This document shows, in pieces, positions 1-6,513 of a DNA stretch of 8,121 bases; positions within the stretch are counted from its first letter, which is position 1, and each line of letters opens with the position of its first letter. Location of the stretch: the NCBI GenBank assembly GCA_016868485.1, contig VGGT01000075.1:1-8121 (forward strand), written 5' to 3'. The notes below the pieces were generated by a model, which was not told where the DNA came from, did no database searches, and was given only the letters and a program-made list of their open reading frames with translations. The DNA is from Bacteroidota bacterium. GTDB taxonomy: Bacteria > Bacteroidota > Bacteroidia > UBA7662. Made by a program: the position numbers and the translations under genes.

Positions 1-2
1 CG

Positions 3-248
3 CGTTCGGGTTGCGGCGCAGCATTGGTTGGAACCCCCGATCAAATCATCAACAAAATCAACCGATATATGGATATGGGCATTCGGGCGTTTATTTTTTC
101 GGGATACCCTCTGCTCGATGAGTGCGATGCCTTTGCTCGGTTTGTTTTGCCGGCCTTGCCCAATGAAAAATTGGCGCGTTTGCAGAATCGCCTGCCCACG
201 GAAACCCCCGAAACACCACTTACCTTCGCCCCCCTTCGTCTGTCATAG
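3..248 (+). CDS. SsuD-type flavin-dependent monooxygenase, C-terminal fragment
   Basis: This is the last 81 codons of a gene that begins left of the window; the frame is open from the first complete codon at position 3 to the TAG at 246-248. The visible stretch contains LVGTPDQIINKINRYMDMGI followed by FIFSGYPLLDE and FARFVLPALP. This matches the end of bacterial luciferase-like (LLM class) enzymes close to SsuD, the FMNH2-dependent alkanesulfonate monooxygenase, where a 'VG(T/S)-x-(E/D)-x-(V/I)' segment precedes a '(F/L)-SGYP-(H/L)-L-(E/D)-E' segment. Family members use reduced flavin from a partner reductase and O2 to cleave a C-S bond, giving sulfite and an aldehyde. The TIM-barrel core and active site are outside the window, so the substrate cannot be judged. 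The last ~20 residues (after ARLQNRL) are Pro/Thr-rich and probably an unstructured tail. It lies upstream of and co-directional with the aldo/keto reductase. Family assignment is good; sulfonate activity is inference. Confidence 0.85.
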   Translation, partial: RSGCGAALVGTPDQIINKINRYMDMGIRAFIFSGYPLLDECDAFARFVLPALPNEKLARLQNRLPTETPETPLTFAPLRLS

Positions 249-270
249 GTCGCAGCCTGTATAAATTATG

Positions 271-321
271 GCATCACCGTAGGAAAAGCACCATCGTAGG
301 AAAAGCATCACCGTAGGAAAA
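271..321. repeat. 17-bp tandem repeat, three units
   Basis: Three head-to-tail 17-bp units fill half of the 99-bp gap between the monooxygenase and the reductase. Unit 1 (271-287) and unit 3 (305-321) are identical, GCATCACCGTAGGAAAA. Unit 2 (288-304) is GCACCATCGTAGGAAAA, with two C/T differences. The array has no spacers and no dyad symmetry. Each unit ends in a purine run (AGGAAAA), and the third lies directly before an ATG at 322. Replication slippage is the simplest origin; a role in expression is not shown. Confidence 0.9.
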
Positions 322-351
322 ATGAACAACCCGAAAACAGCATCAACATGA
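322..351 (+). other. possible 9-residue leader mini-ORF overlapping the reductase start
   Basis: An ATG at 322-324 begins a nine-residue frame (MNNPKTAST) that ends with TGA at 349-351. This stop overlaps the ATG of the reductase gene (348-350) as ATGA, the arrangement typical of translational coupling. AGGA at 315-318, from the last 17-bp repeat unit, lies three bases upstream, closer than an ideal ribosome binding site. The peptide has no recognisable feature. Chance is a real alternative, since a frame this short arises easily. Confidence 0.25.
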
Positions 352-1229
352 AACAAATAGCCATCTCCCCCGATTTGAGCCTATCCAACATCAGCTACGG
401 TGTGTGGCGGTGGAGTGAAGAACAAACGGCCCGCGCCCAACAAGAGTTGGTAGAATGCTGTTTGGAGGTGGGCATCGACACCTTCGATCATGCGGATTTG
501 TATAACGACTACCGCAACGAGGCGCTTTTCGGCGCGCTGCTCAAAAACGACCCCCGCTTGCGCTCATCCATCAAGATTGTAACCAAATGCGGGATACAGT
601 TGTTGAGCAGGAGCCGGCCCGAAACCCGGGTGAAGCACTACGACTACAGCCCTGCGCATCTCCGGTATTCTGTAGATCGATCGCTCAAGTGCCTGCATAC
701 CGACTACATCGATGTGCTCCTGCTGCATCGCCCGAGTCCACTGCTCAACCCCGACGAATTGGCCGCAACACTCACCGACTTGGTGTCCTCTGGCAAGGTA
801 CGCCATGTTGGGGTGTCCAACTTTACGCCCGCCCAGTTCAGCCTTCTGCAGTCGCGGCTCCATATTCCGCTGCGCACCAACCAAATCGAGTTGAACCTCC
901 TCCATCCACAGCCATTAACCGACGGACAGGTCGATTTTCTCTACGAGCGAAGCATCCCCCCGATGATCTGGAGCCCTTTAGCGGGGGGACGAATTTTTCG
1001 CGCGGATGCGCCCCTACAGGGCCTACGTCGGATGGCCGAAGAGCGCGGATTGGGACTCGACGTGCTCGCCTTGGCCTGGCTGTTGGCCCATCCGGCATCT
1101 TTCATTCCCGTTTTGGGTACCAATCAGCCCGAACGAATCCGAGCAGCCGCCACCGCTGCCAGGGTCCACCTCGACCTGCAGGATTGGTTTATTTTGTATC
1201 GCGATGCATTGGGCTGTGATGTGCCCTAA
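348..1229 (+). CDS. aldo/keto reductase, YdhF-like
   Basis: A 293-residue NAD(P)H-dependent oxidoreductase with a TIM-barrel fold, predicted cytoplasmic. The AKR catalytic tetrad is visible: D47 and Y52 in TFDHADLYNDYRNE, K80 in IKIVTKCGI, and H127 in DVLLLHRPSPLL. Later landmarks are GKVRHVGVSNFTPAQFSLLQ (about 149-168) and TNQIELNLLHPQPL, both very like E. coli YdhF, as is the terminal LGCDVP. Length is normal for the family and all key residues are present, so it should be active on a carbonyl compound; the physiological substrate is unknown. The ATG at 348 is the first in-frame start after the repeat-bearing gap, and no strong Shine-Dalgarno sequence precedes it. The symporter follows after 51 bases, so the two are probably co-transcribed. 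Reducing an aldehyde or keto-sugar made by the upstream monooxygenase would fit the context, but this is inference. Confidence 0.93.
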   Translation: MKQIAISPDLSLSNISYGVWRWSEEQTARAQQELVECCLEVGIDTFDHADLYNDYRNEALFGALLKNDPRLRSSIKIVTKCGIQLLSRSRPETRVKHYDYSPAHLRYSVDRSLKCLHTDYIDVLLLHRPSPLLNPDELAATLTDLVSSGKVRHVGVSNFTPAQFSLLQSRLHIPLRTNQIELNLLHPQPLTDGQVDFLYERSIPPMIWSPLAGGRIFRADAPLQGLRRMAEERGLGLDVLALAWLLAHPASFIPVLGTNQPERIRAAATAARVHLDLQDWFILYRDALGCDVP

Positions 1230-1280
1230 GACCGTCCGGCCTCACGAAGCCATAGAGCAAACACCTAACCCTAAACCGAA

Positions 1281-3083
1281 ATGCCCGCACTTAGCTTTGG
1301 AACTTGGGATATTTTTCTCCTCCTCGCCTTGGTGGGCCTTCAAATTGCGCTGGGCATTTGGGTTAGCTTGCGGCAAAAGGGGGCCGACGATTATTTTATG
1401 GCGGGCCACACCCTCAGTTGGTGGCAGGTAGGCGGATCGGTGTTCAGCACAAACATCAGCGCCACGCACCTCATCGGGATGCTCGGCATTGGCTATTCGG
1501 TGGGCTTTGCCCAGAGTCACTACGAGATTTTGGCGGTTTTTCCCATCCTGCTGCTCGTATTCGTCTTCGTGCCCATATACCGCAGGCTTCAGGTGTTCAC
1601 CCTATCCCAGTTCCTCGAAAAGCGATTCGGTGAACGCGTGCGCCTGCTCTATGCCGTATTTATGCTGCTCCTTATTTTGGTGCAGCTCGTGGGGCAATTC
1701 TACATCGGCGCGCGGGCTATATCCCTCATCACACAAGGCAGCGCCCTCAACATCAGCTACCCCTGGGCCCTGCTGCTGCTGGTGGCGCTCACCTGCAGTT
1801 ATACATTTTTCGGCGGACTCAAAGCGGTGGTGGTGACCGATACCGTTCAGGGCGTTTTTATCCTATTTGTTGCCTTTTTATTGTGTTATTTTGCTCTTTC
1901 TCAACCCGAAATTGGCGGTTTAACCGGTTTGATGCACCTTGATGCCGTGCAACCGATACCCCAGCAGCGCATGCATCTCTACCTCCCCGCTCACCACGAT
2001 TCATTGCCTTTCACCGGCGTTTTTACAGGGCTCATGCTGCTGCACACGTTTTACTGGGTAACCAACCAATATTTGGTGCAAAGGGTCATCGCAGCCCGCA
2101 GCCTACGCGATGCCCAAATAGGCGCGCTCACCGCAGGCTTTCTCAAATTGTGCATCCCATTCACGTGCATCCTCACCGGTATTGCCGCCGCGCATCTGTT
2201 TGATGCACGATTTCCGCACACAAGTCCGCCACCCGATGATGCATTTGTTTACCTGGTTTATTCTGTTGTGCCTCAAGGGGTTGGTTGGACGGGAATTTTG
2301 TTCGCAGGCGTAGCCGCATCCATATTTTCTACACTCGATTCCATGCTCAATTCGGCCACCACCCTGCTCAGCATCGACCTCTATCGGCCCTACATCCGTC
2401 CATCGGCCGATGACCGGCACTTGGTGCGCTTTGGAAGAGCCAGCATCCTCTTTGTTTCGCTACTGACCGCTGCCCTGGCCTATTTAACCTACGATCCGTC
2501 GGCGGGTGGTAACTTCTTCTTGCGGGTGTCGGCCTATGGATCCTACATCACACCGGGCATCATTGCCGTGTTTTTTGCCGCCGTTGCGGTGCGGGGCATC
2601 CCCTGGTGGGGCGCCTTTTTTGCTATTCTTGTAGGGCCCCTGGCAGGGTGGTTCGCAGAATGGGGCTATTCCAATTTGGCCACCAACGATGAGTGGCTTA
2701 GGGCTTGGCTCGGCATCCGGTTGAATTTTCTACACCGGGTGCTATTGAGTTTTACATGCTCAGCGATGGTTTTATGGCTGTCGCGGGTTGTCAGTAAACA
2801 AAATGTCATGGGAGAAAGTGACGCCGAAGGAATTCTCTTAACACCCGCGCAACGGACAAGTCTATCACGCATCACCTCTGTTTTTTTAACGGCTCACCTT
2901 ATGGTTGTTTGGTTGATTGATGCAACACCGCAAAACGCCGCCAATTGGTCTACTCCGATGGCCTTTTTCTCTGCAGTTTATTTGGAACGAGCTTTGGCCG
3001 CCCGAGGTGTGGAACCCTTGATTCGTTACCTCAGTGCCCTGCTGGTCGCCTCCGTTGTTTTCATGCTCTACTTTTTTGTGTAA
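1281..3083 (+). CDS. sodium:solute symporter (SSS family, SGLT-like)
   Basis: A 600-residue inner-membrane protein with many hydrophobic segments, about 14 as expected for SSS transporters, which couple Na+ entry to solute uptake. The N-terminal pattern DDYFMAGHTLSWWQVGGSVF (about 36-55) and the following NISATHLIGMLGIGY are typical of the first core helix. The SSS signature is seen at 177-190 (FGGLKAVVVTDTVQ). YWVTNQYLVQRVIAA (about 258-272) followed by GFLKL (286-290) resembles the sugar-transporting members such as the Vibrio galactose symporter. AASIFSTLDSMLNSATTLLS (345-364) corresponds to the helix carrying the Ser/Thr of the Na2 site, probably S350 and T351. The region after about 500 holds a short cytoplasmic loop and further membrane helices. 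The ATG at 1281 gives the usual N-terminus. A sugar or sugar-like substrate is inferred from motif resemblance; the true solute is unknown. Confidence 0.93.
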   Translation: MPALSFGTWDIFLLLALVGLQIALGIWVSLRQKGADDYFMAGHTLSWWQVGGSVFSTNISATHLIGMLGIGYSVGFAQSHYEILAVFPILLLVFVFVPIYRRLQVFTLSQFLEKRFGERVRLLYAVFMLLLILVQLVGQFYIGARAISLITQGSALNISYPWALLLLVALTCSYTFFGGLKAVVVTDTVQGVFILFVAFLLCYFALSQPEIGGLTGLMHLDAVQPIPQQRMHLYLPAHHDSLPFTGVFTGLMLLHTFYWVTNQYLVQRVIAARSLRDAQIGALTAGFLKLCIPFTCILTGIAAAHLFDARFPHTSPPPDDAFVYLVYSVVPQGVGWTGILFAGVAASIFSTLDSMLNSATTLLSIDLYRPYIRPSADDRHLVRFGRASILFVSLLTAALAYLTYDPSAGGNFFLRVSAYGSYITPGIIAVFFAAVAVRGIPWWGAFFAILVGPLAGWFAEWGYSNLATNDEWLRAWLGIRLNFLHRVLLSFTCSAMVLWLSRVVSKQNVMGESDAEGILLTPAQRTSLSRITSVFLTAHLMVVWLIDATPQNAANWSTPMAFFSAVYLERALAARGVEPLIRYLSALLVASVVFMLYFFV

Positions 3084-3122
3084 TGTTAAAAAGAGCATAA
3101 TGACAATAAGCGAAATAGGAGG

Positions 3123-3130
3123 TAATTTTG
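3123..3130 (+). promoter_or_regulatory. candidate Bacteroidota -7 promoter element for the ABC operon
   Basis: TAATTTTG is an exact match to the Bacteroidota -7 consensus TAnnTTTG and lies 40 bases after the symporter stop. A clear -33 TTG/TTTG element at the usual spacing is not visible, which lowers confidence. If real, transcription would begin near 3137, and the whole 14-bp tandem array would lie in a roughly 160-base 5' leader before the ATPase start at 3299. Confidence 0.35.
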
Positions 3131-3142
3131 CACCCGTTCGTT

Positions 3143-3268
3143 CGTTTGCTGAAACCACCTTGTTTAGAGCACCCTGTTTAGACTACCCCGCTGAATCCAC
3201 CCTGTTGAGACCACTCTGTTGAAACCACCCCGCTGAATCCACCCTGTTGAGACCACTCTGTTGAAACC
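3143..3268. repeat. 14-bp tandem repeat array, nine units
   Basis: Nine consecutive 14-bp units occupy 126 of the 215 bases between the symporter and the ABC ATPase. The consensus is close to ACCCTGTTGARACC. The first three units (3143-3156, 3157-3170, 3171-3184) are diverged. The last six form two identical 42-bp blocks, 3185-3226 and 3227-3268, each made of ACCCCGCTGAATCC, ACCCTGTTGAGACC and ACTCTGTTGAAACC. This layout indicates an older 14-bp expansion followed by a recent duplication of three units. There are no spacers, so it is not a CRISPR, and no plus-strand frame stays open across it. It may lie in the ABC operon leader. Confidence 0.92.
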
Positions 3269-3298
3269 ACTACTCGTTATCACCCTCAATTACTTAAA

Positions 3299-4291
3299 AT
3301 GACAGCAGCTTCTCCTTTTTTGGAGGTTCGGTCGGTGGTTAAGCGCTACCACAACCATACCGCACTCGACGGGGTGAGCCTCAGCCTGAGGCCGGGCCGC
3401 ATTTTTGGTCTTTTAGGCCCCAATGGTGCCGGCAAAACCACCCTCATCCGCATCATCAACCAGATCATAGGCCCCGATAGCGGGCAACTACTCCTCGAAG
3501 GGCGCCCGCTTTCGTATGCCGATACGCACCGTATGGGATACTTGCCAGAAGAGCGGGGCCTCTACAAAAAGATGAAAATAGGCGAACAAGCATTGTATCT
3601 GGCTCAGTTGCGTGGATTATCATCGCGTGACGCCCGTCAGCAGGTGCGTCATTGGTTTACGCGACTCGATATACAGGCCTGGGCCGAAAAAAAGGTAGAG
3701 GAGCTGTCTAAGGGGATGCAACAAAAGGTACAGTTCGCTTGCACGGTCTTGCATCGCCCCGATCTGATCATCCTTGATGAACCCTTCAGCGGATTTGACC
3801 CGGTAAATGCTGAGGTTTTGAAACAAGAAATCCTAAACCTACAACGCGAGGGCGCTACCCTGCTTTTTAGCACACACAGAATGGAGACCGTGGAGGAGAT
3901 GTGCCAGGATGTGGCCCTCATTAACCGGGCCCAGGTGGTCTTGAGTGGCGAAACTGCCGAAATCAGGGCCCGATACAGCGACCGGTCCTACCTGATTCGA
4001 CACGAAGGCCCCCTTTTCTTGCCTGAACGTGGGGTCGAACGCTTGCCACCTCCAGCGAACGCCACACAGGCAACAGATGCAATGCCCCGGTTCGTCCCAA
4101 GCATTTCCACCCAGGATTCTACGGCTGCTGAACCCACTATTCAGGAAACGAGGGTTCGCCTCACGGATGGCACCCTCAACGACCTGCTCGCGCATTGCAT
4201 CGCACAAGCCACGCCCTTGCATGCCGTCGAGGAAATTCGCCCCGGCTTCCACGAAATATTCATCAAAACCGTAAAAGAAGCACAACCATGA
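3299..4291 (+). CDS. ABC-2 type exporter ATP-binding protein (NatA-like)
   Basis: A 330-residue ABC ATPase, cytoplasmic, expected to power the permease encoded next. Walker A is GPNGAGKTT at 40-48, the ABC signature is LSKGM at 136-140, Walker B is LIILDEP at 156-162 with catalytic E161, and the switch histidine is H193 in STHRM. The Q-loop region reads GYLPEERGLY (80-89), a variant familiar from NatA-type ATPases with a C-terminal DUF4162-like domain. That domain is present here (about 228-330) but is interrupted by a roughly 35-residue Pro/Ala/Thr/Ser-rich insert at about 249-285, probably a flexible linker. ATG 3299 follows an A/T-rich stretch and places the first strand correctly. The stop TGA at 4289-4291 overlaps the permease ATG, implying coupled translation. 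The exported substrate is unknown; Na+ (as in NatAB), drugs and peptides are all possible for this family. Confidence 0.93.
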   Translation: MTAASPFLEVRSVVKRYHNHTALDGVSLSLRPGRIFGLLGPNGAGKTTLIRIINQIIGPDSGQLLLEGRPLSYADTHRMGYLPEERGLYKKMKIGEQALYLAQLRGLSSRDARQQVRHWFTRLDIQAWAEKKVEELSKGMQQKVQFACTVLHRPDLIILDEPFSGFDPVNAEVLKQEILNLQREGATLLFSTHRMETVEEMCQDVALINRAQVVLSGETAEIRARYSDRSYLIRHEGPLFLPERGVERLPPPANATQATDAMPRFVPSISTQDSTAAEPTIQETRVRLTDGTLNDLLAHCIAQATPLHAVEEIRPGFHEIFIKTVKEAQP

Positions 4292-5553
4292 GCAAAGCAG
4301 GATGGGTAGCCCAGCGCGAATTTATGGTACGCGTTCGGAGCCGACAGTTTATTGTGATGACCCTTTTGGGGCCGATACTCTTTTCATTGATGTTTGTGAT
4401 CCCGGCTTTGCTCGCGCGCTTCGACAGCGACACACAGACCATTTGGGTGCACGACGCATCGGGATTATTCACCGGGGCATTCACTTCAGAGGGCGGTGTA
4501 GTGTTTCGCGAATTGGAGCAAGAGCCCGCGGGTTGGCGCGACAGCCTAAAAAGCGGGAACGATCTGGGGTTTCTGTTGATAAATGAGCGCATCGACCTAG
4601 CCAAACCCAGTGGATTCCGTTATTACAGCGATCAACCGCCCGGAGTGGCCACGAGCGATCGGATTACCCGCGCCATTTCAGACCGAATACAAGCGCTGAA
4701 ACTCAAGCAAAGGGGCCTCGATGCGGGATTTGTGGATTCGCTGCGCACCCAGGTTGACCTTCAAACGCTTCGACTAACAGGCGACGGGGAAGAAGACAGC
4801 AGCACCACCGCAGCCACCTTGGTTGGATTTATGGCGGCCTTCATCATGTATCTGTTTATTTTTCTGTACGGCAGCATGGTGGTGCGCGGCGTTGTGGAAG
4901 AGAAAGCCAGTCGGGTTATGGAAGTGTTGGTGGCCAGCGTACGCCCCTTCGACCTCATGTTGGGTAAAATACTCGGGATTGCTGCCGTCGGACTCGCACA
5001 ATTTGTTGTTTGGATAGCCCTCACGGCGGGTTTGGTGGCAATAGCCCAGGCTACGCTATTGGCCGGCGCCCCAACAGCCGATGTGCCTAAGGAGGGCGTG
5101 GAAGGTATCATGGCCGGTTTGGGTACGCTCAACCTTCCCTTTCTTTTGTCGCTGTTTCTGTTCTACTTCATTAGTGGCTACCTCCTGTATGCCGCGCTGT
5201 TTGCAGCGATTGGATCGGCGGTCGACAATGAGTCGGACACCCAGCAGCTCATGTTTCCCGTCACCATCCCCATTATTCTGGCCATTATTGTGGCCCAGAT
5301 GGTGGTTCAAAACCCGGGATCACCGCTGTCTTTTTGGTTCAGCATGATTCCCTTTACGGCCCCGATTCTGATGGCTGTTCGCCTGCCTTTTGGGGTGCCG
5401 GCCTGGGAATTGGCGCTGTCCATGGCGCTCATGGTGGTAGGTTTTCTGGCAACAACATGGATTGCCGCGCGTATATACCGGGTTGGCGTGCTCATGTACG
5501 GTAAAAAGCCCACCTTTAGAGAGCTGATTCGTTGGATAACCTATAAAGTGTGA
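4288..5553 (+). CDS. ABC-2 type exporter permease (NatB-like)
   Basis: A 421-residue membrane partner of the preceding ATPase. One transmembrane helix lies at about 20-43, then an extracytoplasmic domain of roughly 130 residues, then a bundle of helices at about 178-201, 222-250, 283-312, 320-341, 348-368 and 373-395. This one-plus-many layout with a large loop is typical of ABC2_membrane_3 exporters. The conserved VVEEKASRVMEVL segment (202-214), characteristic of NatB-like permeases, follows the second helix and contacts the ATPase in this family. The frame is open further upstream, to 4195, but ATG 4288 is preferred: it overlaps the ATPase stop as ATGA, and the resulting start (MSKAGWVAQREFMVRVRSR) is the normal N-terminus of the family. 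Its own stop overlaps the nuclease start by four bases. Substrate and direction are inferred from family only; export is most likely. Confidence 0.92.
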   Translation: MSKAGWVAQREFMVRVRSRQFIVMTLLGPILFSLMFVIPALLARFDSDTQTIWVHDASGLFTGAFTSEGGVVFRELEQEPAGWRDSLKSGNDLGFLLINERIDLAKPSGFRYYSDQPPGVATSDRITRAISDRIQALKLKQRGLDAGFVDSLRTQVDLQTLRLTGDGEEDSSTTAATLVGFMAAFIMYLFIFLYGSMVVRGVVEEKASRVMEVLVASVRPFDLMLGKILGIAAVGLAQFVVWIALTAGLVAIAQATLLAGAPTADVPKEGVEGIMAGLGTLNLPFLLSLFLFYFISGYLLYAALFAAIGSAVDNESDTQQLMFPVTIPIILAIIVAQMVVQNPGSPLSFWFSMIPFTAPILMAVRLPFGVPAWELALSMALMVVGFLATTWIAARIYRVGVLMYGKKPTFRELIRWITYKV

Positions 5554-6455
5554 GTCGGTTTTCGCTTTTTCTGATCGGTGCCGTTTATTCAAGTCTGTTT
5601 CTGTTCCGGCCGCATGCGCTTGGCCAGCCGACGAATACGCAGTTCCAACCAGCACCCAAAGCCGATGTTCAGGCGATTCACCACAAAGGATTTTCTTTAG
5701 GTTACGCAGAGGAACACGAGCAAGCGAGCTGGGTCGCATACTTGATGTCGCGTGCGCGATTGATTAAAGTGGTTGACCGAGCCGACGATTTTCGCCCAGA
5801 TCCCTCAGTTCGAACCGGATCGGCCACGACGGCCGATTATCAAGGATCGGGCTACGACCGCGGGCATTTGGCGCCGGCGGCCGACATGGCGTGGAGTGTG
5901 GCCACCATGAGCGAGAGTTTCTTTTACAGCAACATGAGCCCACAGCTACCCGGCTTTAACCGTGGTGTATGGAAGAGACTGGAGGAGTTGTTTCGTGATT
6001 GGGCGGGACTATACGACAGTCTACTGGTGGTAACAGGCCCAGTTCTTTCGCCCGATCTTCCATCTATTGGCCCGAATCGGGTATCGGTACCTGAACGCTA
6101 TTATAAAGTGGTGGTCGACACCGCCCGCACGCACAGACAGGGCATTGGATTTTTGCTCCCCAATGCGTCCTCTCAACTGCCATTGACGGCATTTGTCGTG
6201 ACCATCGACAGCGTTGAACGACTTACGGGCCTCGATTTCTTTCATTCATTCCCCGATTTTCTCGAGAAATCACTGGAACATGAGGTGTGTATGAGCTGTT
6301 GGGACTGGACCCCCGCACGAATCGCAGCGGATGACTCAGACAACAGCCGAAGCGCGGGAGCGGAAGTTGCCCAATGCAAGGGAACCACAAAATCAGGTAA
6401 TCGCTGCAGAAACAGCACGCGCAGTTCTTCGGGCTATTGTCACCTGCACGATTAG
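5550..6455 (+). CDS. secreted DNA/RNA non-specific endonuclease (DRGH family) with C-terminal Cys/His motif
   Basis: A 301-residue nuclease of the NucA/Serratia type. The catalytic signature DRGH is at 103-106 in GYDRGHLAPAADM, with H106 the expected general base. N128 in FYSNMSPQ and N137 in FNRGVW are conserved positions, the latter or its neighbours helping bind the Mg2+. Family enzymes cut single- and double-stranded DNA and RNA. Residues 1-25 look like a Sec signal peptide (R3, hydrophobic 5-19, likely cleavage after ALG), so it should act outside the cytoplasm. After the nuclease domain (to about 252) comes a polar linker and a compact motif, C276-x9-C286-x10-C297-x2-H300, resembling small Cys/His tails found on other Bacteroidota proteins and possibly metal-binding. 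The start is GTG 5550; its GTGA overlap with the permease stop and the need for a signal peptide support it. The role could be nutrient scavenging or defence. Confidence 0.93.
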   Translation: MSRFSLFLIGAVYSSLFLFRPHALGQPTNTQFQPAPKADVQAIHHKGFSLGYAEEHEQASWVAYLMSRARLIKVVDRADDFRPDPSVRTGSATTADYQGSGYDRGHLAPAADMAWSVATMSESFFYSNMSPQLPGFNRGVWKRLEELFRDWAGLYDSLLVVTGPVLSPDLPSIGPNRVSVPERYYKVVVDTARTHRQGIGFLLPNASSQLPLTAFVVTIDSVERLTGLDFFHSFPDFLEKSLEHEVCMSCWDWTPARIAADDSDNSRSAGAEVAQCKGTTKSGNRCRNSTRSSSGYCHLHD

Positions 6456-6513
6456 AAGGAGGAGGCCGTTCCGATTAGAAGGAGGAAATCGTTTCGATTA
6501 GAAGGAGGAGGCC
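6450..6513. repeat. 23-bp tandem repeat, three units, across convergent gene ends
   Basis: Two full 23-bp units (6450-6472, 6473-6495) and an 18-bp third (6496-6513) share the core GATTAGAAGGAGGA. Units 1 and 3 are identical over their first 18 bases; unit 2 differs by AATC in place of GGCC. The nuclease stop TAG (6453-6455) lies in unit 1, and the complement of the minus-strand thioredoxin-like stop (6498-6500) lies in unit 3. Read on the minus strand, units 1 and 3 each encode A-S-S-F-stop. No terminator hairpin was seen in the gap. Confidence 0.9.

Noticed and set aside
564..1219. Long alternative frames inside the reductase gene on both strands
   Set aside because: They are shadows of a gene with a full AKR catalytic tetrad and show no motifs of their own.
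3143..3268. CRISPR array
   Set aside because: The 14-bp units are contiguous with no unique spacers and no cas genes nearby.
3166..3286. Minus-strand frame across the 14-bp array encoding a repeated 14-residue peptide
   Set aside because: The 42-bp period keeps one minus frame open by arithmetic, but it ends at a stop within the diverged units, has only a GTG start, and overlaps the likely leader of the ABC operon.
4195..4287. Upstream extension of the permease
   Set aside because: It would overlap the ATPase by about 97 bases and add residues unlike the family N-terminus; ATG 4288 with ATGA overlap is better.
6456..6492. AGGAGG motifs as ribosome binding sites
   Set aside because: No start codon with a following plus-strand gene lies at a suitable distance; the motif is part of the 23-bp repeat.
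6456..6497. Bidirectional terminator between the convergent genes
   Set aside because: The gap is direct repeats without inverted symmetry or a T-run, so no intrinsic hairpin can be supported.
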